Origin: Pleomorphomonas diazotrophica
GTDB lineage: Bacteria > Pseudomonadota > Alphaproteobacteria > Rhizobiales > Pleomorphomonadaceae
Length of the DNA stretch: 64,000 nucleotides
Assembly (NCBI RefSeq): GCF_002844595.1
Contig: NZ_PJNW01000009.1
Span: 124,001-188,000 of the forward strand
Direction: 5' to 3'
Of this stretch, positions 53,263-63,588 are shown in pieces (position 1 is the stretch's first letter; every line of letters begins with the position of its first letter). Under the pieces are notes generated by a model that had not been told where the DNA came from, ran no database searches, and saw only the letters and a program-made list of their open reading frames with translations. A program made the position numbers and the translations under genes.

Positions 53263-54603
53263 CTAAGAGACGGCCTTTCCGAGGCCCTGCGGGCGGCCAC
53301 CAACAAATACCTCGTGGACATTGCGGTCGCTGCCGAGCGTCATCAGGACGAACAGTTCCTCTTCGAGATCGCCGCTGCCAGCCGCGAGGCGATGGGCCAT
53401 CGCCGGCGTGGCCGCGCTGTCGAGCACCACGAGGTCGGCATGGGCGCCGGGGGCGATGCGGCCGAGATCCGGCTCGCCGAGCGCCTCGGCGTTGCCGCGC
53501 GTCATCAGGTGGAAGGCCTCGATGGCCGACAGCTTCTGTCCCCGAAGCTGCATCACCTTGTAGGCCTCGGCCGCCGTCGCCAGCATCGAGTAGCTGGTGC
53601 CGCCACCGATGTCGGTGGCAAGCGCGATGCGAACGGGATGGGTGCCGCCTTCGAGGCCCTTGTAGTCGAACAGCCCCGAGCCGATGAACAGGTTGGAGGT
53701 CGGGCAGAACACCGCGACGGTGCCGCTTTCCGACATGCGCTGGATCTCGCGCGGCGTCAGGTGAATGGCATGCCCCATCAGGCTCTTGGGGCCGACCAGG
53801 CCGTAATGTTCGTAGACGTCGAGATAGTCGGCGCGCTCGGGGAAAAGACGCCGCACCGTGGCGATCTCCTCGAGGTTCTCAGAGAGATGCGTCTGAATGA
53901 GGCAGTCCGGGTGATCACGGGCAAGGCTGCCCAGCGCCTCCAGCTGTTCCGGCGTCGAGGTGATGGCAAAGCGCGGCGTGATCACCACCTTCTGTCGCCC
54001 GCGGCCGTGCCATGCGGCGATCAGCGTGGCCGTGTCGTCATGGGCCGATTGGGCCGTGTCGAGCACGTCCGGCGGCGCATTGCGGTCCATGGCCGTCTTG
54101 CCGACGAACATGGCGGTGCCGCGCCGCTCGCTCTCGGCGAGAAGGGCCTCGGCCGATCCCTTGTGGACCGATCCGTAGCAGACAGCCGTCGTCGTGCCGT
54201 TCCTGAGCAGTTCATCGATGAAGAAGCGGGCCTGAACGCCCGCGAACGCCGGATCGCCATAGCGCGACTCGGCCGGGAAGGTGTACTTGGTCAGCCATTC
54301 GAGCAGTTGCTCGCCGTAGGAGGCGATCACCTGCGTCTGCGGGAAATGGATATGGGTGTCGATGAAGCCCGGCAGGATCAGCTTGCCGGAAAAATCGTGA
54401 AGGATGGCGCCCTCGCCAGCCACCCGGCTCATCTCGCCGCCATCGACAACATCGACCACCCGTCCGCCCTCGGCGACCACGATGCCATCCTCGAAGTAGC
54501 TGTAGGCCGCGCTGTCGCCGGCCCCGTGCGGGCGCCGCTTGAAGGTCAGTACGCGACCGCGTACGAGGGTGCGGCCAGAGGGACGTCGATCGGAAGAGGT
54601 CAA
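53263..54603 (-). CDS. guaD: Guanine deaminase
   Basis: A 446-residue amidohydrolase that converts guanine to xanthine and ammonia. The metal motif is [12 protein letters not shown] near residue 78, followed by [42 protein letters not shown] and [11 protein letters not shown], then the metal-binding Asp in LATDIGGG; these are the guanine deaminase set. The start is a TTG at 54603 with GGAG upstream. It is divergent from the formate-THF ligase gene; both act on purine metabolism (salvage and one-carbon supply). Confidence 0.95.
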   Translation of the reverse strand: MTSSDRRPSGRTLVRGRVLTFKRRPHGAGDSAAYSYFEDGIVVAEGGRVVDVVDGGEMSRVAGEGAILHDFSGKLILPGFIDTHIHFPQTQVIASYGEQLLEWLTKYTFPAESRYGDPAFAGVQARFFIDELLRNGTTTAVCYGSVHKGSAEALLAESERRGTAMFVGKTAMDRNAPPDVLDTAQSAHDDTATLIAAWHGRGRQKVVITPRFAITSTPEQLEALGSLARDHPDCLIQTHLSENLEEIATVRRLFPERADYLDVYEHYGLVGPKSLMGHAIHLTPREIQRMSESGTVAVFCPTSNLFIGSGLFDYKGLEGGTHPVRIALATDIGGGTSYSMLATAAEAYKVMQLRGQKLSAIEAFHLMTRGNAEALGEPDLGRIAPGAHADLVVLDSAATPAMAHRLAAGSGDLEEELFVLMTLGSDRNVHEVFVGGRPQGLGKAVS

Positions 54604-54769
54604 ACGGAGGCTCCGTCAGGGAGGGCGAGGGCCAGGGGCCGTCTCGCCGCCCAGAAAAGACGAGATGCCCAGCCGAGACAACAGAAAAGTCGGACCCCGC
54701 TACATCTTTTCACTTACCGGAGCCCGAAGGCGGAGCGGCCGCCTTGTTCCGGAAACCACGAGTGCGCCC

Positions 54770-56443
54770 ATGCTTGACGATATCGAGATTGCTCGCGCCG
54801 CCCGCCTGAAGCCGATCGGGGAGGTGGCGGATCGTCTCGGCATTCCTGGTGACGCCCTGATCCCCTATGGTCGCCACATCGCCAAGATCGAGCATGGCTT
54901 CGTGTCCGAGGCGCGGCATCGGCCGCGCGGCAAGCTCGTCCTGGTCACCGCCATCTCGCCAACGGCGGCCGGCGAGGGCAAGACCACTACCACCGTCGGC
55001 CTTGGCGACGCACTCACCCGCCTCGGCCGCAAGGCAACGATCTGCCTGCGCGAACCGTCCCTCGGTCCCTGCTTCGGCGTCAAGGGCGGCGCGGCTGGCG
55101 GCGGCCATGCCCAGGTGGTGCCGATGGAGGCGATCAACCTTCATTTCACCGGTGATTTCCACGCCATCACCTCGGCGCACAATCTCCTGTCGGCGATGAT
55201 CGACAACCACATCTACTGGGGCAACGAGCCGCGGCTCGACGGCCGGCGGATGACCTGGCGGCGCGTCCTCGACATGAACGACCGCATGCTGCGCCATCAG
55301 GTCAACGGGCTCGGCGGCAGCGCCGACGGCTTCCCGCGCGAGGATGGCTTCGACATCACCGTGGCCTCGGAGGTGATGGCGATCTTCTGCCTTGCCACCG
55401 ACCTTGCCGATCTTGAGCGCCGCCTGAAACGCATCGTCATTGGCGAACTGGACGCCCGCTCCTACGCCACCGCCGACATGATCAAGGCGGCCGGCGCCAT
55501 GGCGGTGCTGCTGAAGGACGCGTTGCAGCCCAACCTGGTGCAGACGCTGGAGGGAACGCCGGCCTTCGTCCATGGCGGACCGTTCGCCAACATCGCCCAT
55601 GGCTGCAATTCGGTGATCGCCACCGAAACGGCGCTCGGCCTTGCCGATGTCGTGGTCACCGAGGCCGGCTTCGGCGCCGATCTCGGCGCGGAGAAGTTCC
55701 TCGACATCAAGTGTCGCAAGACCGGGCTTCAGCCCGATGCGGCGGTGCTGGTGGCGACCATCCGGGCGCTGAAGATGCACGGCGGCGTCGCCAAGGAGGA
55801 CCTGGGCGGCGAAAATGTCGCGGCCATGGAGGCGGGATTCTCCAACCTGTCGCGCCATCTCGAAAACCTGCGCAAGTACGGCCTTGATGTGGTCATCGCC
55901 ATCAATCGCTTTGCCAGCGATACCGATGCCGAAGTTGCCCGCCTTAGGCAACTGTGCGCCGAAGCGGGGGCGCCGGTGGCGCTCGCCACCCACTTCGCAG
56001 ACGGCGGCCGCGGCGCCGAGGATCTGGCGCGCACGGTGCTTGAGGTTCTCGACGGGCCTCGCCGCCAGCCCTTCGGTCTTCTCTACCCGGACGACTTGCC
56101 ACTGCCGGCCAAGATCGAAACGGTCGCCCGCGAGATCTACGGCGCGGCGTCGGTCGAATACGACGGGCGCGCCGCCCGTAAGCTTGCCGAGTATGGTGAG
56201 CGCGGCTTCGGCGGATTGCCGGTCTGCATTGCCAAGACGCAGGCGTCCTTCAGCGCCGACCCGCAGCGCAGGGGCGCGCCCAGCGGCCATGTTCTGCCGG
56301 TGCGCGACGTGCGGCTGGCGGCAGGTGCCGAGTTCGTCGTCGCCATATGCGGGTCGATCATGACCATGCCGGGCTTGCCACGTGTGCCGGCCGCCACCCG
56401 TATCGGCCTTGACGCCGAGGGGCGGGTGGTCGGCCTGAGCTAA
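54770..56443 (+). CDS. fhs: Formate-tetrahydrofolate ligase
   Basis: A 557-residue enzyme, exactly the usual length, that makes 10-formyl-THF from formate, THF and ATP in the cytosol. The P-loop region is [20 protein letters not shown] near residue 62, followed by [36 protein letters not shown] and the C-terminal segment [15 protein letters not shown]. The ATG at 54770 ([16 protein letters not shown]) gives the family N-terminus; the frame continues upstream into the divergent promoter region. Provides one-carbon units for purines or handles formate. Confidence 0.96.
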   Translation: MLDDIEIARAARLKPIGEVADRLGIPGDALIPYGRHIAKIEHGFVSEARHRPRGKLVLVTAISPTAAGEGKTTTTVGLGDALTRLGRKATICLREPSLGPCFGVKGGAAGGGHAQVVPMEAINLHFTGDFHAITSAHNLLSAMIDNHIYWGNEPRLDGRRMTWRRVLDMNDRMLRHQVNGLGGSADGFPREDGFDITVASEVMAIFCLATDLADLERRLKRIVIGELDARSYATADMIKAAGAMAVLLKDALQPNLVQTLEGTPAFVHGGPFANIAHGCNSVIATETALGLADVVVTEAGFGADLGAEKFLDIKCRKTGLQPDAAVLVATIRALKMHGGVAKEDLGGENVAAMEAGFSNLSRHLENLRKYGLDVVIAINRFASDTDAEVARLRQLCAEAGAPVALATHFADGGRGAEDLARTVLEVLDGPRRQPFGLLYPDDLPLPAKIETVAREIYGAASVEYDGRAARKLAEYGERGFGGLPVCIAKTQASFSADPQRRGAPSGHVLPVRDVRLAAGAEFVVAICGSIMTMPGLPRVPAATRIGLDAEGRVVGLS

Positions 56444-56557
56444 GGATGCGCGCACGCTCTTGTGATGATCGCCAGAGCGGTTTGCGCTTTCACACCGGGG
56501 GTGATGCTCCTATTTCAAGGGGCAGCAGTATACTTTTGGCGTGATTTGGAGAGTGCG

Positions 56558-56944
56558 ATGTCTTTCGACCTGGGATCTGAGCCTGCGGCCTCGGGCCGGC
56601 TCAATTGTTCGGTCGAGCTGCAGGAGTATCTTTCGGTCGTCCAGCGCGGCCTCAAGGCCATCACCGGCAAGTGGAAGGGCGAAATCCTGTGCCTTCTGTC
56701 GGAAGGACCGAAGCGCTTCAACGAGTTGAGACGCGGCATTCCCGGCGTCACCCAGCACATGCTGGCGGCGCAGTTGCGCGATCTCGAGAAGTCCGGCCTG
56801 GTGGTCCGCCACGATTACGAACAGGCGCCGCCGCGCGTCGAGTATGAGCTGTCGGAAGCCGGCAGGGCCTTGCGCAGCGTCGGCGACGCATTGCACGATT
56901 GGGCGAAGACCTACGCCCCGCCCTCGGAAACCCACCATCACTGA
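56558..56944 (+). CDS. HxlR family transcriptional regulator
   Basis: A 128-residue winged-helix regulator of the HxlR family. Typical are the early Cys in LNCSVELQEYL (about residue 16), ITGKWKGEILCLLSEGPKRFNELRRGIPGVTQHMLAAQLRDLEKSGLVVR, and EYELSEAGRAL. HxlR proteins often sense reactive electrophiles, quinones or formaldehyde via the conserved Cys. ATG at 56558 has TTGGAGAG upstream. Situated after fhs on the same strand; a link to formaldehyde or formate response is possible but unproven. Confidence 0.9.
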   Translation: MSFDLGSEPAASGRLNCSVELQEYLSVVQRGLKAITGKWKGEILCLLSEGPKRFNELRRGIPGVTQHMLAAQLRDLEKSGLVVRHDYEQAPPRVEYELSEAGRALRSVGDALHDWAKTYAPPSETHHH

Positions 56945-56978
56945 GCGATGGGACAAGGCCACGCCCCAAGCGGCCGCC

Positions 56979-57287
56979 TCACATGAAGCGGAAGCGGGCG
57001 TGCCGGGGATCGTGGCTTTCGTGGATGTAAATGGGCTCGCCGGTGAACTGCAGGCCGAGCTCGTTTTCGCGCCGCCACATCACTTCGGCCCGACGCAGGG
57101 ATTGCTCCGTCGGGTCGAAAATGAAGAAGTCCTGCGGAATTTCATGGGCGTGGTCGCAGCGGACGCGCATGCCGCCGGAGCTGGTGTCACGCACAACGCA
57201 GTCGACGATATAGCGATAGTCGCCATAGACGATCTTCGCCGCCCTGAGCGTCCGCCGCCTGACCCCGTTTCTCTGCTCAACCGACAT
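56979..57287 (-). CDS. PilZ domain protein
   Basis: A 102-residue single PilZ domain, a c-di-GMP receptor. Both binding motifs are visible: RRTLR (RxxxR) near residue 12 and DTSSGG (DxSxxG) near residue 34. The rest is the usual six-stranded barrel with DFFIFDP and ENELGLQF. No partner domain. It is downstream of the fructokinase on the same strand but separated by 83 bases. Its target process (motility, polysaccharide or other) is unknown. Confidence 0.9.
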   Translation of the reverse strand: MSVEQRNGVRRRTLRAAKIVYGDYRYIVDCVVRDTSSGGMRVRCDHAHEIPQDFFIFDPTEQSLRRAEVMWRRENELGLQFTGEPIYIHESHDPRHARFRFM

Positions 57288-57370
57288 CGCACATGTCCCA
57301 CCTGTCGCGGGAATGTTGGCAGCTACAGGTTAAGATTTGCCGAAGCCGCACGCCTCGCGCGGCTCGGTCG

Positions 57371-58300
57371 TCACCCCTGAAGCTCAGCCCGCCAGGGCGG
57401 GTTGGCGCCGGCTCTGGAGCAGGTGATGGCCGCGCAGCGTGTGCCGAAGGCCAGGGCGGCCGCGAGTTCGTCGCGGCTGATAGCCTCGATCGCCGGTCGT
57501 GCAATCCGGCCCGCCTCCTTGAGCGCCACCAGGAACGAGCCCTGGAAGGTGTCGCCGGCGCCGATGGTGTCGACCACCTTGGTGGCGGGAGCGGGAACCT
57601 CCACCCGGCCGGCCGTCTTGTGCCAGGCGATGACGCCTTCACCGCCGCGCGTGACGATGAAAAGCGCCGCGCCGCCGGCCAGGATGTCCTTGGCCTTGCC
57701 GTCAAAGTCGTTGCCGCCGAACAGGAAGTCGAAGTCCATGTCGGACATGCGCACGATGTCGGCGGTTCTCGCGAACTCCGCCATGCGGGCCGTGTAGGCG
57801 GCCTTGTCATGCGTCAGCGTCGGCCGGCAGTTGGGGTCGAAGGACAAGGTCGTCTTGCCCTTTGCCGCCTTGAACATCGCAAGATACTCGGACGCCACCG
57901 GCTCGTTGATCAGCGTCGTCGACCCGACATGCAGCGCCTCGATGGCCGGGAAGGGGATGCTTCCCTCCTGATAGGTCCAGAGGCGCGCGGCTGTCGTCTC
58001 GTCGTAGAAGGCATAGTGCGGTTCGTTGTTCACGAAGCGGACGAAGGCCAGTGTCGTCTCGTTGTCGGAGCGGCGAACGTATCGCAGCGAGGCGCCCGAG
58101 GCCGCCAGATGGTCGGCGATCATCGTCCCGAACAGGTCGTTGGAGATGCCGCCGACGAAGCCGGTAAGCGCACCGAGGCGCGACATGGCGACGGCGATGT
58201 TGAGGCAGGAGCCTCCGACCGCCGGTACATAGGCGTCCCGGCCATCGGCCGCCTTCACAGGCACGAAATCGATCAGCGCGTCGCCGCAGGCCAGTAACAT
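57371..58300 (-). CDS. PfkB family carbohydrate kinase (fructokinase-like)
   Basis: A 309-residue ribokinase-fold sugar kinase. The N-terminal GDALIDFVP and GGSCLNIAVAMSRLG are PfkB signature 1, and DTIGAGDTFQGSFLVAL near residue 244 is signature 2 with the catalytic Asp. The pattern GDALIDFVPVK is typical of fructokinases, which make fructose-6-phosphate. A palindrome lies 19 bases before the ATG. It lies between the dadA and PilZ genes without any other sugar genes nearby, so the substrate cannot be confirmed. Confidence 0.9.
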   Translation of the reverse strand: MLLACGDALIDFVPVKAADGRDAYVPAVGGSCLNIAVAMSRLGALTGFVGGISNDLFGTMIADHLAASGASLRYVRRSDNETTLAFVRFVNNEPHYAFYDETTAARLWTYQEGSIPFPAIEALHVGSTTLINEPVASEYLAMFKAAKGKTTLSFDPNCRPTLTHDKAAYTARMAEFARTADIVRMSDMDFDFLFGGNDFDGKAKDILAGGAALFIVTRGGEGVIAWHKTAGRVEVPAPATKVVDTIGAGDTFQGSFLVALKEAGRIARPAIEAISRDELAAALAFGTRCAAITCSRAGANPPWRAELQG

Positions 58301-58318
58301 GTGATTCCCCCGTGTTGC

Positions 58319-58342
58319 CTAGCACTCCAGTTTCAGTGCTAG
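58319..58342. promoter_or_regulatory. Palindrome next to the fructokinase start
   Basis: CTAGCACT at 58319-58326 pairs with AGTGCTAG at 58335-58342 around an eight-base spacer, ending 19 bases before the ATG of the kinase. It may be an operator or a short hairpin in the leader. Confidence 0.5.
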
Positions 58343-58419
58343 CCAATCGGCGAGGCGGCTTCAATCTCTCCTATGGAGCATGGGGGGAACTTCTGATCAC
58401 GTTGACAATGCCGGATTGT

Positions 58420-59667
58420 TCAATAGCGGTCGATCGACAGGTCAGCCGTCTCGATGTCGGGCGTGCGTCCCGAAATCAGGTCGGAGAGCGCCCGGGCCGA
58501 TCCGCAGGCCATTGTCCAGCCGAGCGTGCCGTGGCCGGTGTTGAGCGAGAGATTGGCGTAGCGCGTGGCCCCGATGATCGGTGTGCCGTCCGGCGTCATC
58601 GGCCTGAGGCCCGACCAATAGGCGGCTGCCTTGAGGTCGCCGCAAGGGAACAGGCTGCCGGCGACATGTTCGAGCGTATCGCGTCGGGCGGGCGGCAGAT
58701 CGGTGCTGTAGCCACCGATTTCGGCCATGCCGCCGACGCGCAGCCGGCTGCCGAGCCGGGTGAGCGCCACCTTGTAGGTTTCGTCGAGCACGGTGGAGAC
58801 CGGCGCGCGCGTCTCGTTGGTGATCGGGGCGGTCAGCGAGTATCCCTTGACCGGATAGACCGGCAGCTTGAGGCCGATGGCCCTTCCCAGAACCGGCGAC
58901 CACGAGCCGAGCGCCAGCACATAGTGATCGGCGGCGATCCTGCCTTCTGAGGTGATGACGCCACTCACCGTGCCGGCTTCCGCCTCGATCCGGGAGATCG
59001 AAACGCCATAGCGGAAGCGCACGCCCAAGCCTTCGGCGATCTTGGCCAGCGCATTGGTGAAGAGATAGCAATCGCCTGTCTCGTCGAGCGGCAGACGGAG
59101 ACCGCCGACGAAGCTGTCTTTCACGGCTGCGAGCGCCGGTTCGGCACGGGCGACGCCGTCGCGATCGAGCAGTTCGAACGGCACGCCGTCGGCGCTGAGC
59201 ACCTCGATGTCCCGGCCGGCGTGGTCGAGCTGCTTCTGCATGCGGAAGAGTTGCACCGTACCCTGCGAACGATGATCATAGGCAATCCCGGTCTCCTCGC
59301 GCAGGGCGATCAGGCACTCGCGCGAGTAGCCGGCGATGCGCAGCATGCGGCTCTTGTTGCGGGCGTAGGCGGCCGAGGTGCAGTTCGCGAGCAAGGACAC
59401 GATCCAGGGCAGCAGATGCGGATCGAGCGTCGGGCGGAGAATGAGCGGCGCATGCCGCATGAGCAGCCACTTCACCGCCTTGAGCGGGATGCCGGGCGCG
59501 GCCCATGGCGTCGAGTAACCGGGTGAGATCTCGCCGGCATTGGCAAAACTGGTCTCGAGCGCCGGGCCGGGCTGGCGCTCGTAGACGGTGACCTCATGGC
59601 CGGCCTTGGCAAGATAGTAGGCGGTGGTGGTGCCGATGACACCGGCGCCGAGAACGGCAACTCTCAT
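58420..59667 (-). CDS. dadA: D-amino acid dehydrogenase small subunit DadA
   Basis: A 415-residue flavoprotein that oxidises D-amino acids (notably D-alanine) to keto acids and passes electrons to the quinone pool at the inner membrane. The N-terminus [31 protein letters not shown] is the FAD-binding fold; [27 protein letters not shown] and the C-terminal [15 protein letters not shown] are typical of DadA. No alanine racemase or Lrp-type gene is adjacent. The ATG at 59667 agrees with the family start. Confidence 0.95.
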   Translation of the reverse strand: MRVAVLGAGVIGTTTAYYLAKAGHEVTVYERQPGPALETSFANAGEISPGYSTPWAAPGIPLKAVKWLLMRHAPLILRPTLDPHLLPWIVSLLANCTSAAYARNKSRMLRIAGYSRECLIALREETGIAYDHRSQGTVQLFRMQKQLDHAGRDIEVLSADGVPFELLDRDGVARAEPALAAVKDSFVGGLRLPLDETGDCYLFTNALAKIAEGLGVRFRYGVSISRIEAEAGTVSGVITSEGRIAADHYVLALGSWSPVLGRAIGLKLPVYPVKGYSLTAPITNETRAPVSTVLDETYKVALTRLGSRLRVGGMAEIGGYSTDLPPARRDTLEHVAGSLFPCGDLKAAAYWSGLRPMTPDGTPIIGATRYANLSLNTGHGTLGWTMACGSARALSDLISGRTPDIETADLSIDRY

Positions 59668-59919
59668 GTGAATGTCCCTGCTTCACAAATCCCATGCACT
59701 TGATCGAGCGTCGAAATCGCCGTCTTCTCGCGGCGTCTTCGGCATCGCGAGGCTCGACCGTCGCATATGCCTGAACTCTAGGTAGACCTCCGGAGCGGGT
59801 CCACATGAAAAAGACCGCGTCCGGTGCTTGGGAGGGTTGCAGGATTTAGCGGTCCGGAGGTGCCTCCTCGGCACCGCCCCCTCGCTTCAATCGGCGAGGC
59901 GCCTGTGCTATCGAAAGGC

Positions 59920-60510
59920 ATGATTCATATTCGTGACCTCCTGCGCCTGTCCGGCGTTCTGATGTCGGCGGCTCTCGCGGGCTGCTCCGTTCTTGGCTCC
60001 GACTCGGACTTCGCGCCGCCGCCGTCGCGCGCCGCCACCTTCCGCATCACCGCCGCCGGCGTGCCGGGACTGCCGCCGGACACCGCCTTTTCCAAGAAGG
60101 CGATCGAGGCGTTGGAGCCCGGCTATGCCGTGTCGTCGGTGACCATGGCGACCGAGCAGAACGAAAGCGTCGCGGCCTTGGCGCTATTCCGCGACGGATT
60201 GCAGGTGCTGCAGGTTCTGCCCGGCGCGGGCGGGCGGATCGGCGCCGTTCACGGCGTGTCGGAAAGCCTCGTCGGCCCCAATGGCGAACGCATCGGCATG
60301 ACCTTTCGCGAGGCGCGCATGGATCGTCTGTCCTGCCGGGAAGGGCAGGGCAACTGGCTCGCCATGCCGATCTGCACGGCGCGCGGCGCCCCCAACGTCA
60401 CCTTCGTCTTCGCCATTCCCGGCTATATCTCGGCTGGCGACCTGCCGGACGACGCCACGCTGGCCAGTGCCACGCTCCAGCGCATCATCTGGGTGCCGCC
60501 GGTGGGCTGA
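59920..60510 (+). CDS. DUF1131 family lipoprotein
   Basis: A 196-residue lipoprotein. A signal peptide ends in the lipobox LAGC near residue 20, so the mature protein is lipidated and probably anchored to the outer membrane. The body matches DUF1131 (RpoE-regulated lipoprotein), with GRIGAVHGVSESLVGPNGERIGMTF and CREGQGNWLAMPICTA. The function is unknown. ATG at 59920 has AAAGG upstream; the longer frame has no signal. It is convergent with xylA, with a hairpin and repeat copy 2 between them. Confidence 0.85.
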   Translation: MIHIRDLLRLSGVLMSAALAGCSVLGSDSDFAPPPSRAATFRITAAGVPGLPPDTAFSKKAIEALEPGYAVSSVTMATEQNESVAALALFRDGLQVLQVLPGAGGRIGAVHGVSESLVGPNGERIGMTFREARMDRLSCREGQGNWLAMPICTARGAPNVTFVFAIPGYISAGDLPDDATLASATLQRIIWVPPVG

Positions 60511-60557
60511 GCGCCCGGCGAGGACCCGCAGGGCAACACGATGGCATATAAATGAAA

Positions 60558-60579
60558 GAGGCCGGGAAACCCCGGCCTC
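60558..60579 (-). terminator. Hairpin between the lipoprotein gene and xylA
   Basis: A perfect 9-bp stem (GAGGCCGGG at 60558-60566 and its mate at 60571-60579) with a four-base loop. On the minus strand it is followed by TTTCATTTATAT, so it can end the xyl operon transcript; it may also serve the lipoprotein gene. Confidence 0.65.
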
Positions 60580-60595
60580 CTCCGTCTCAGGAACC

Positions 60596-60711
60596 CTAGA
60601 GCCTTCGCCGACCAAATTGAAACATTTGGTCGCCCAGCGACGGCTCCAGGTCATTTGTTGGAGCAGCCGCTTTTCGATCAGGTTGATTCAACCTGATCGG
60701 CGGGTGCTCTC
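60596..60711. repeat. RIME-like interspersed repeat, copy 2
   Basis: Inverted relative to copy 1 at 11634-11750. It has the same two palindromes (the 25-base one near 60675-60700 and the ACCAAAT/ATTTGGT pair near 60610-60632) with about a dozen mismatches. It is intergenic, 12 bases beyond the xylA stop codon. Confidence 0.85.
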
Positions 60712-60722
60712 GCGTTCGCCGA

Positions 60723-62039
60723 TCAGCAGAACTGATTGACGATGGCTTCCAGCTTCTCCTGCTTGCCGCTCTTCGGCTCGGGATTGATGTTGTTCTTGGC
60801 AACATAATCCGCGAGGTCCTCGAGCGAACGCTTGCCGGCCAGGATGGCCTGACCCTCGGCGCCCTTCCAGCCGGCGTAACGCTCTTCGAGGTTCTTGGCC
60901 AGGCGGCCGTCCTCGATGATGGCGGCGGCGTTGAGCAGCGCCTTGGCGGCGGCATCCATCGACGCGGCATGAGCGATGACCAGATCTTCCGGATCGAGCG
61001 ATTGGCGGCGCACCTTGGCGTCGAAGTTCAGGCCGCCGGTGGTGAAGCCGCCCGCCTTGATGATCTCCAGCATGGCCAGCGTCAGCTCAGGCACGTTCAT
61101 GCCGAACTGGTCGGTGTCCCAGCCGAGGCGGTCATCGCCGCGGTTGAGGTCGACCGAACCGAAGATGCCGAGCGCGGCCGCCATCCCAAGCTCATGCTCG
61201 AAGGTGTGGCCGGCCAGGATGGCATGGTTCTGCTCGATGTTGACCTTGACTTCCTTCTCGAGGCCGTAGGCCTTCAGGAAGGAGTACACCGTGGCGACGT
61301 CGAAGTCGTACTGGTGCTTGCTCGGCTCCTTCGGCTTTGGCTCGATCAGGATGGCGCCCTTGAAGCCGATCTTGTGCTTGTAGTCGACGACCATGGTCAG
61401 GAAGCGGCCGAGCTGGTCCTGCTCCTGCTTGAGGTCGGTGTTGAGCAGCGTCTCGTAGCCTTCGCGGCCGCCCCACAGCACGTAGTTCTGGCCACCCAGC
61501 TCCTTGGTGATGTCGAAGACGTTCTTCACCTGCGCTGCCGAATAGGCGAACACATCCGGATCGGGGTTCGAGGCCGCACCCGCCATGAAGCGGCGGTTGG
61601 AGAACAGGTTGGCGGTGCCCCAGAGGAGCTGAATGCCCGTTTCTTCCTGCTTCTTGGCGAAGATGTCGGCGATGACGCGGACGTTCTTGTTGGATTCGGC
61701 GAGCGTCTTACCTTCCGGCGCCACGTCACGGTCGTGGAAGCAGTAGAAGGGCACACCGAGCAGCTGGAACAGGTCGAAGGCGACGTCGGCCTTCACCTTG
61801 GCGAGCTCCAGCTCGTCCGAACCGTTGAACCAGGGACGCAGGAAGGTGCCATTGCCGAACGGGTCGCCGCCACCCCAGGCGAAGGAGTGCCAATAGGCGA
61901 CGGCGAAGCGGAGATGGTCCTCCATGCGCTTGCCGAGAACGACCTGGTCCTTGTTGTAGTAACGGAAGGCAAGCAGGTTGCGGCTCTCCGGGCCCTCGTA
62001 TTTGACGGGCTTCAGATTGCCCCAGAACGGATGCGTCAT
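60723..62039 (-). CDS. xylA: Xylose isomerase
   Basis: A 438-residue enzyme that converts D-xylose to D-xylulose, with two divalent metals. Conserved features are [13 protein letters not shown] with the catalytic His, [36 protein letters not shown] with the metal-binding Glu, [16 protein letters not shown] and [16 protein letters not shown]. The length equals E. coli XylA. It follows xylB by 39 bases on the same strand, and both lie behind a LacI-family regulator. The start codon gives MTHPFWGN, as in relatives. Confidence 0.97.
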   Translation of the reverse strand: MTHPFWGNLKPVKYEGPESRNLLAFRYYNKDQVVLGKRMEDHLRFAVAYWHSFAWGGGDPFGNGTFLRPWFNGSDELELAKVKADVAFDLFQLLGVPFYCFHDRDVAPEGKTLAESNKNVRVIADIFAKKQEETGIQLLWGTANLFSNRRFMAGAASNPDPDVFAYSAAQVKNVFDITKELGGQNYVLWGGREGYETLLNTDLKQEQDQLGRFLTMVVDYKHKIGFKGAILIEPKPKEPSKHQYDFDVATVYSFLKAYGLEKEVKVNIEQNHAILAGHTFEHELGMAAALGIFGSVDLNRGDDRLGWDTDQFGMNVPELTLAMLEIIKAGGFTTGGLNFDAKVRRQSLDPEDLVIAHAASMDAAAKALLNAAAIIEDGRLAKNLEERYAGWKGAEGQAILAGKRSLEDLADYVAKNNINPEPKSGKQEKLEAIVNQFC

Positions 62040-62078
62040 CGTCTTTCCTCTCTTTGAAACTCGGTGCGAGCGAAATGG

Positions 62079-63542
62079 TCAGGCCAGCGCGTCCCGGACG
62101 GCCGGGTAGAGCGCGCGATACTTGGCGTAGCGGTCGGCATAGGCGGCAACGAGCGCCTTGTCCGGCTCGACGGTGCGGGCGACCGGCGGCGGGGTCAGGG
62201 TCTCGAAGGGATCGTCGCCGGTGGCGGCGATGCGCCCCATGCGGGCGGCGCCGAAGCCGCCGCCGTAGTCGCCTTCGGCGGTGATGTCGAGCGGCCGGTT
62301 CAGCACCGCCGCCATGATCTGCAGCCAGGCTTCCGACCGCGAGCCGCCGCCGACCGCGAAGGCGCGATCAATGTCGGTGCCGGCATCGTTGAGGACGCGC
62401 AGACAGTCGCGGAAGGCAAAGGCGACGCCCTCCAGCACCGCCTGCGTCAGTTCGGCGCGACCGGAGGTATGGCTCAAGCCGACGAACACGCCGCGGGCGG
62501 CGGCGTCATTGTGCGGCGTACGCTCGCCGGAGAGATAGGGCAGGAAGGTGACCGGAGACGGCTTGGCCGGCTTGGGATCGAGGCCCTTGGTCAGCTCCGG
62601 CGCCGGCGTCTCAAGAAGATGCGACAGCCACTGCAGGCTGTCGGTGGCCGACAGGATCACGCCCATCTGATGCCAGGTGCCGGGAACGGCGTGGCAGAAG
62701 GCATGCACGGCGCCCTCGGTGTTGGGCGAGAAGGAGGCATTGGAGACGAACAGCACGCCCGACGTGCCGAGCGAGGCGAAAGCCGCGCCGGGCTTGACGG
62801 CGCCCATGCCGATGGCGCTCGCCGCGTTGTCGCCGCCGCCACCGGCCACCACCGGCGCCTTGGCGATGCCCCAACGGGACACCAGTTCGGCGCGCAGCGC
62901 GCCGGAGGACTCGGTGCCCTCGACGAGGCGCGGCATGTGGTCGAGCGTGAGATCGGTGGCGGCCAGAAGCTCCTTCGACCAGGCGCGCTTGCCGACGTCG
63001 AGCCACAGCGTGCCGGCGGCGTCCGACATGTCGGACACATAGTCGCCGGTCAGCCAGAGCCGGACATAGTCCTTGGGCAGCAGCACCTTGGCGGTCTTGG
63101 CGAAGATCTCCGGCTCGTGCTTCTTCACCCAGGCGAGCTTGGGAGCCGTGAAGCCGGGCATGGCGATGTTGCCGGCGATGGCGCGCAGATCGGGGCAGCG
63201 GGCTTCGAGCTCGCCGCACTCGACGGCCGAGCGGACGTCGTTCCACAGGATGGCGGGACGAAGCGGCTTGTCAGCTTTGTCGAGCAGCGTCGCGCCGTGC
63301 ATCTGGCCGGAAAGACCGATGCCGGCCACCGCGGAGAGTTCCTTCGGGTGGCTGACCTTCAGCTGATCGATGGCGCTCTCGGTTGCGGCGATCCAGCTGT
63401 CGCCATCCTGCTCGGACCAGCCGGCATGCGGCCGCGACACCTCGAGCGAAGCCGAGGCGGTGGCGATGATCTTCTCGCCGTCGCCGACGAGAACAGCCTT
63501 CACCGACGACGTGCCGATGTCCAGGCCCAGATAGGTGGTCAT
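62079..63542 (-). CDS. xylB: Xylulokinase
   Basis: A 487-residue FGGY-family kinase that phosphorylates D-xylulose to D-xylulose-5-phosphate. The N-terminus has YLGLDIGTSSVKAVL (phosphate loop), then GIGLSGQMHGATLLD, the catalytic Asp in PAILWNDVRS, and the C-terminal ATP-binding part with FAVGGGSRSEAWLQIMAAVL. GGAGGAG precedes the ATG. It lies 47 bases after the regulator gene and upstream of xylA, so regulator, kinase and isomerase form one operon. Confidence 0.97.
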   Translation of the reverse strand: MTTYLGLDIGTSSVKAVLVGDGEKIIATASASLEVSRPHAGWSEQDGDSWIAATESAIDQLKVSHPKELSAVAGIGLSGQMHGATLLDKADKPLRPAILWNDVRSAVECGELEARCPDLRAIAGNIAMPGFTAPKLAWVKKHEPEIFAKTAKVLLPKDYVRLWLTGDYVSDMSDAAGTLWLDVGKRAWSKELLAATDLTLDHMPRLVEGTESSGALRAELVSRWGIAKAPVVAGGGGDNAASAIGMGAVKPGAAFASLGTSGVLFVSNASFSPNTEGAVHAFCHAVPGTWHQMGVILSATDSLQWLSHLLETPAPELTKGLDPKPAKPSPVTFLPYLSGERTPHNDAAARGVFVGLSHTSGRAELTQAVLEGVAFAFRDCLRVLNDAGTDIDRAFAVGGGSRSEAWLQIMAAVLNRPLDITAEGDYGGGFGAARMGRIAATGDDPFETLTPPPVARTVEPDKALVAAYADRYAKYRALYPAVRDALA

Positions 63543-63588
63543 GGTCTCCTCCCAGTATACTTGAAATCCGGCTTGCTTCAGGCCCGCG

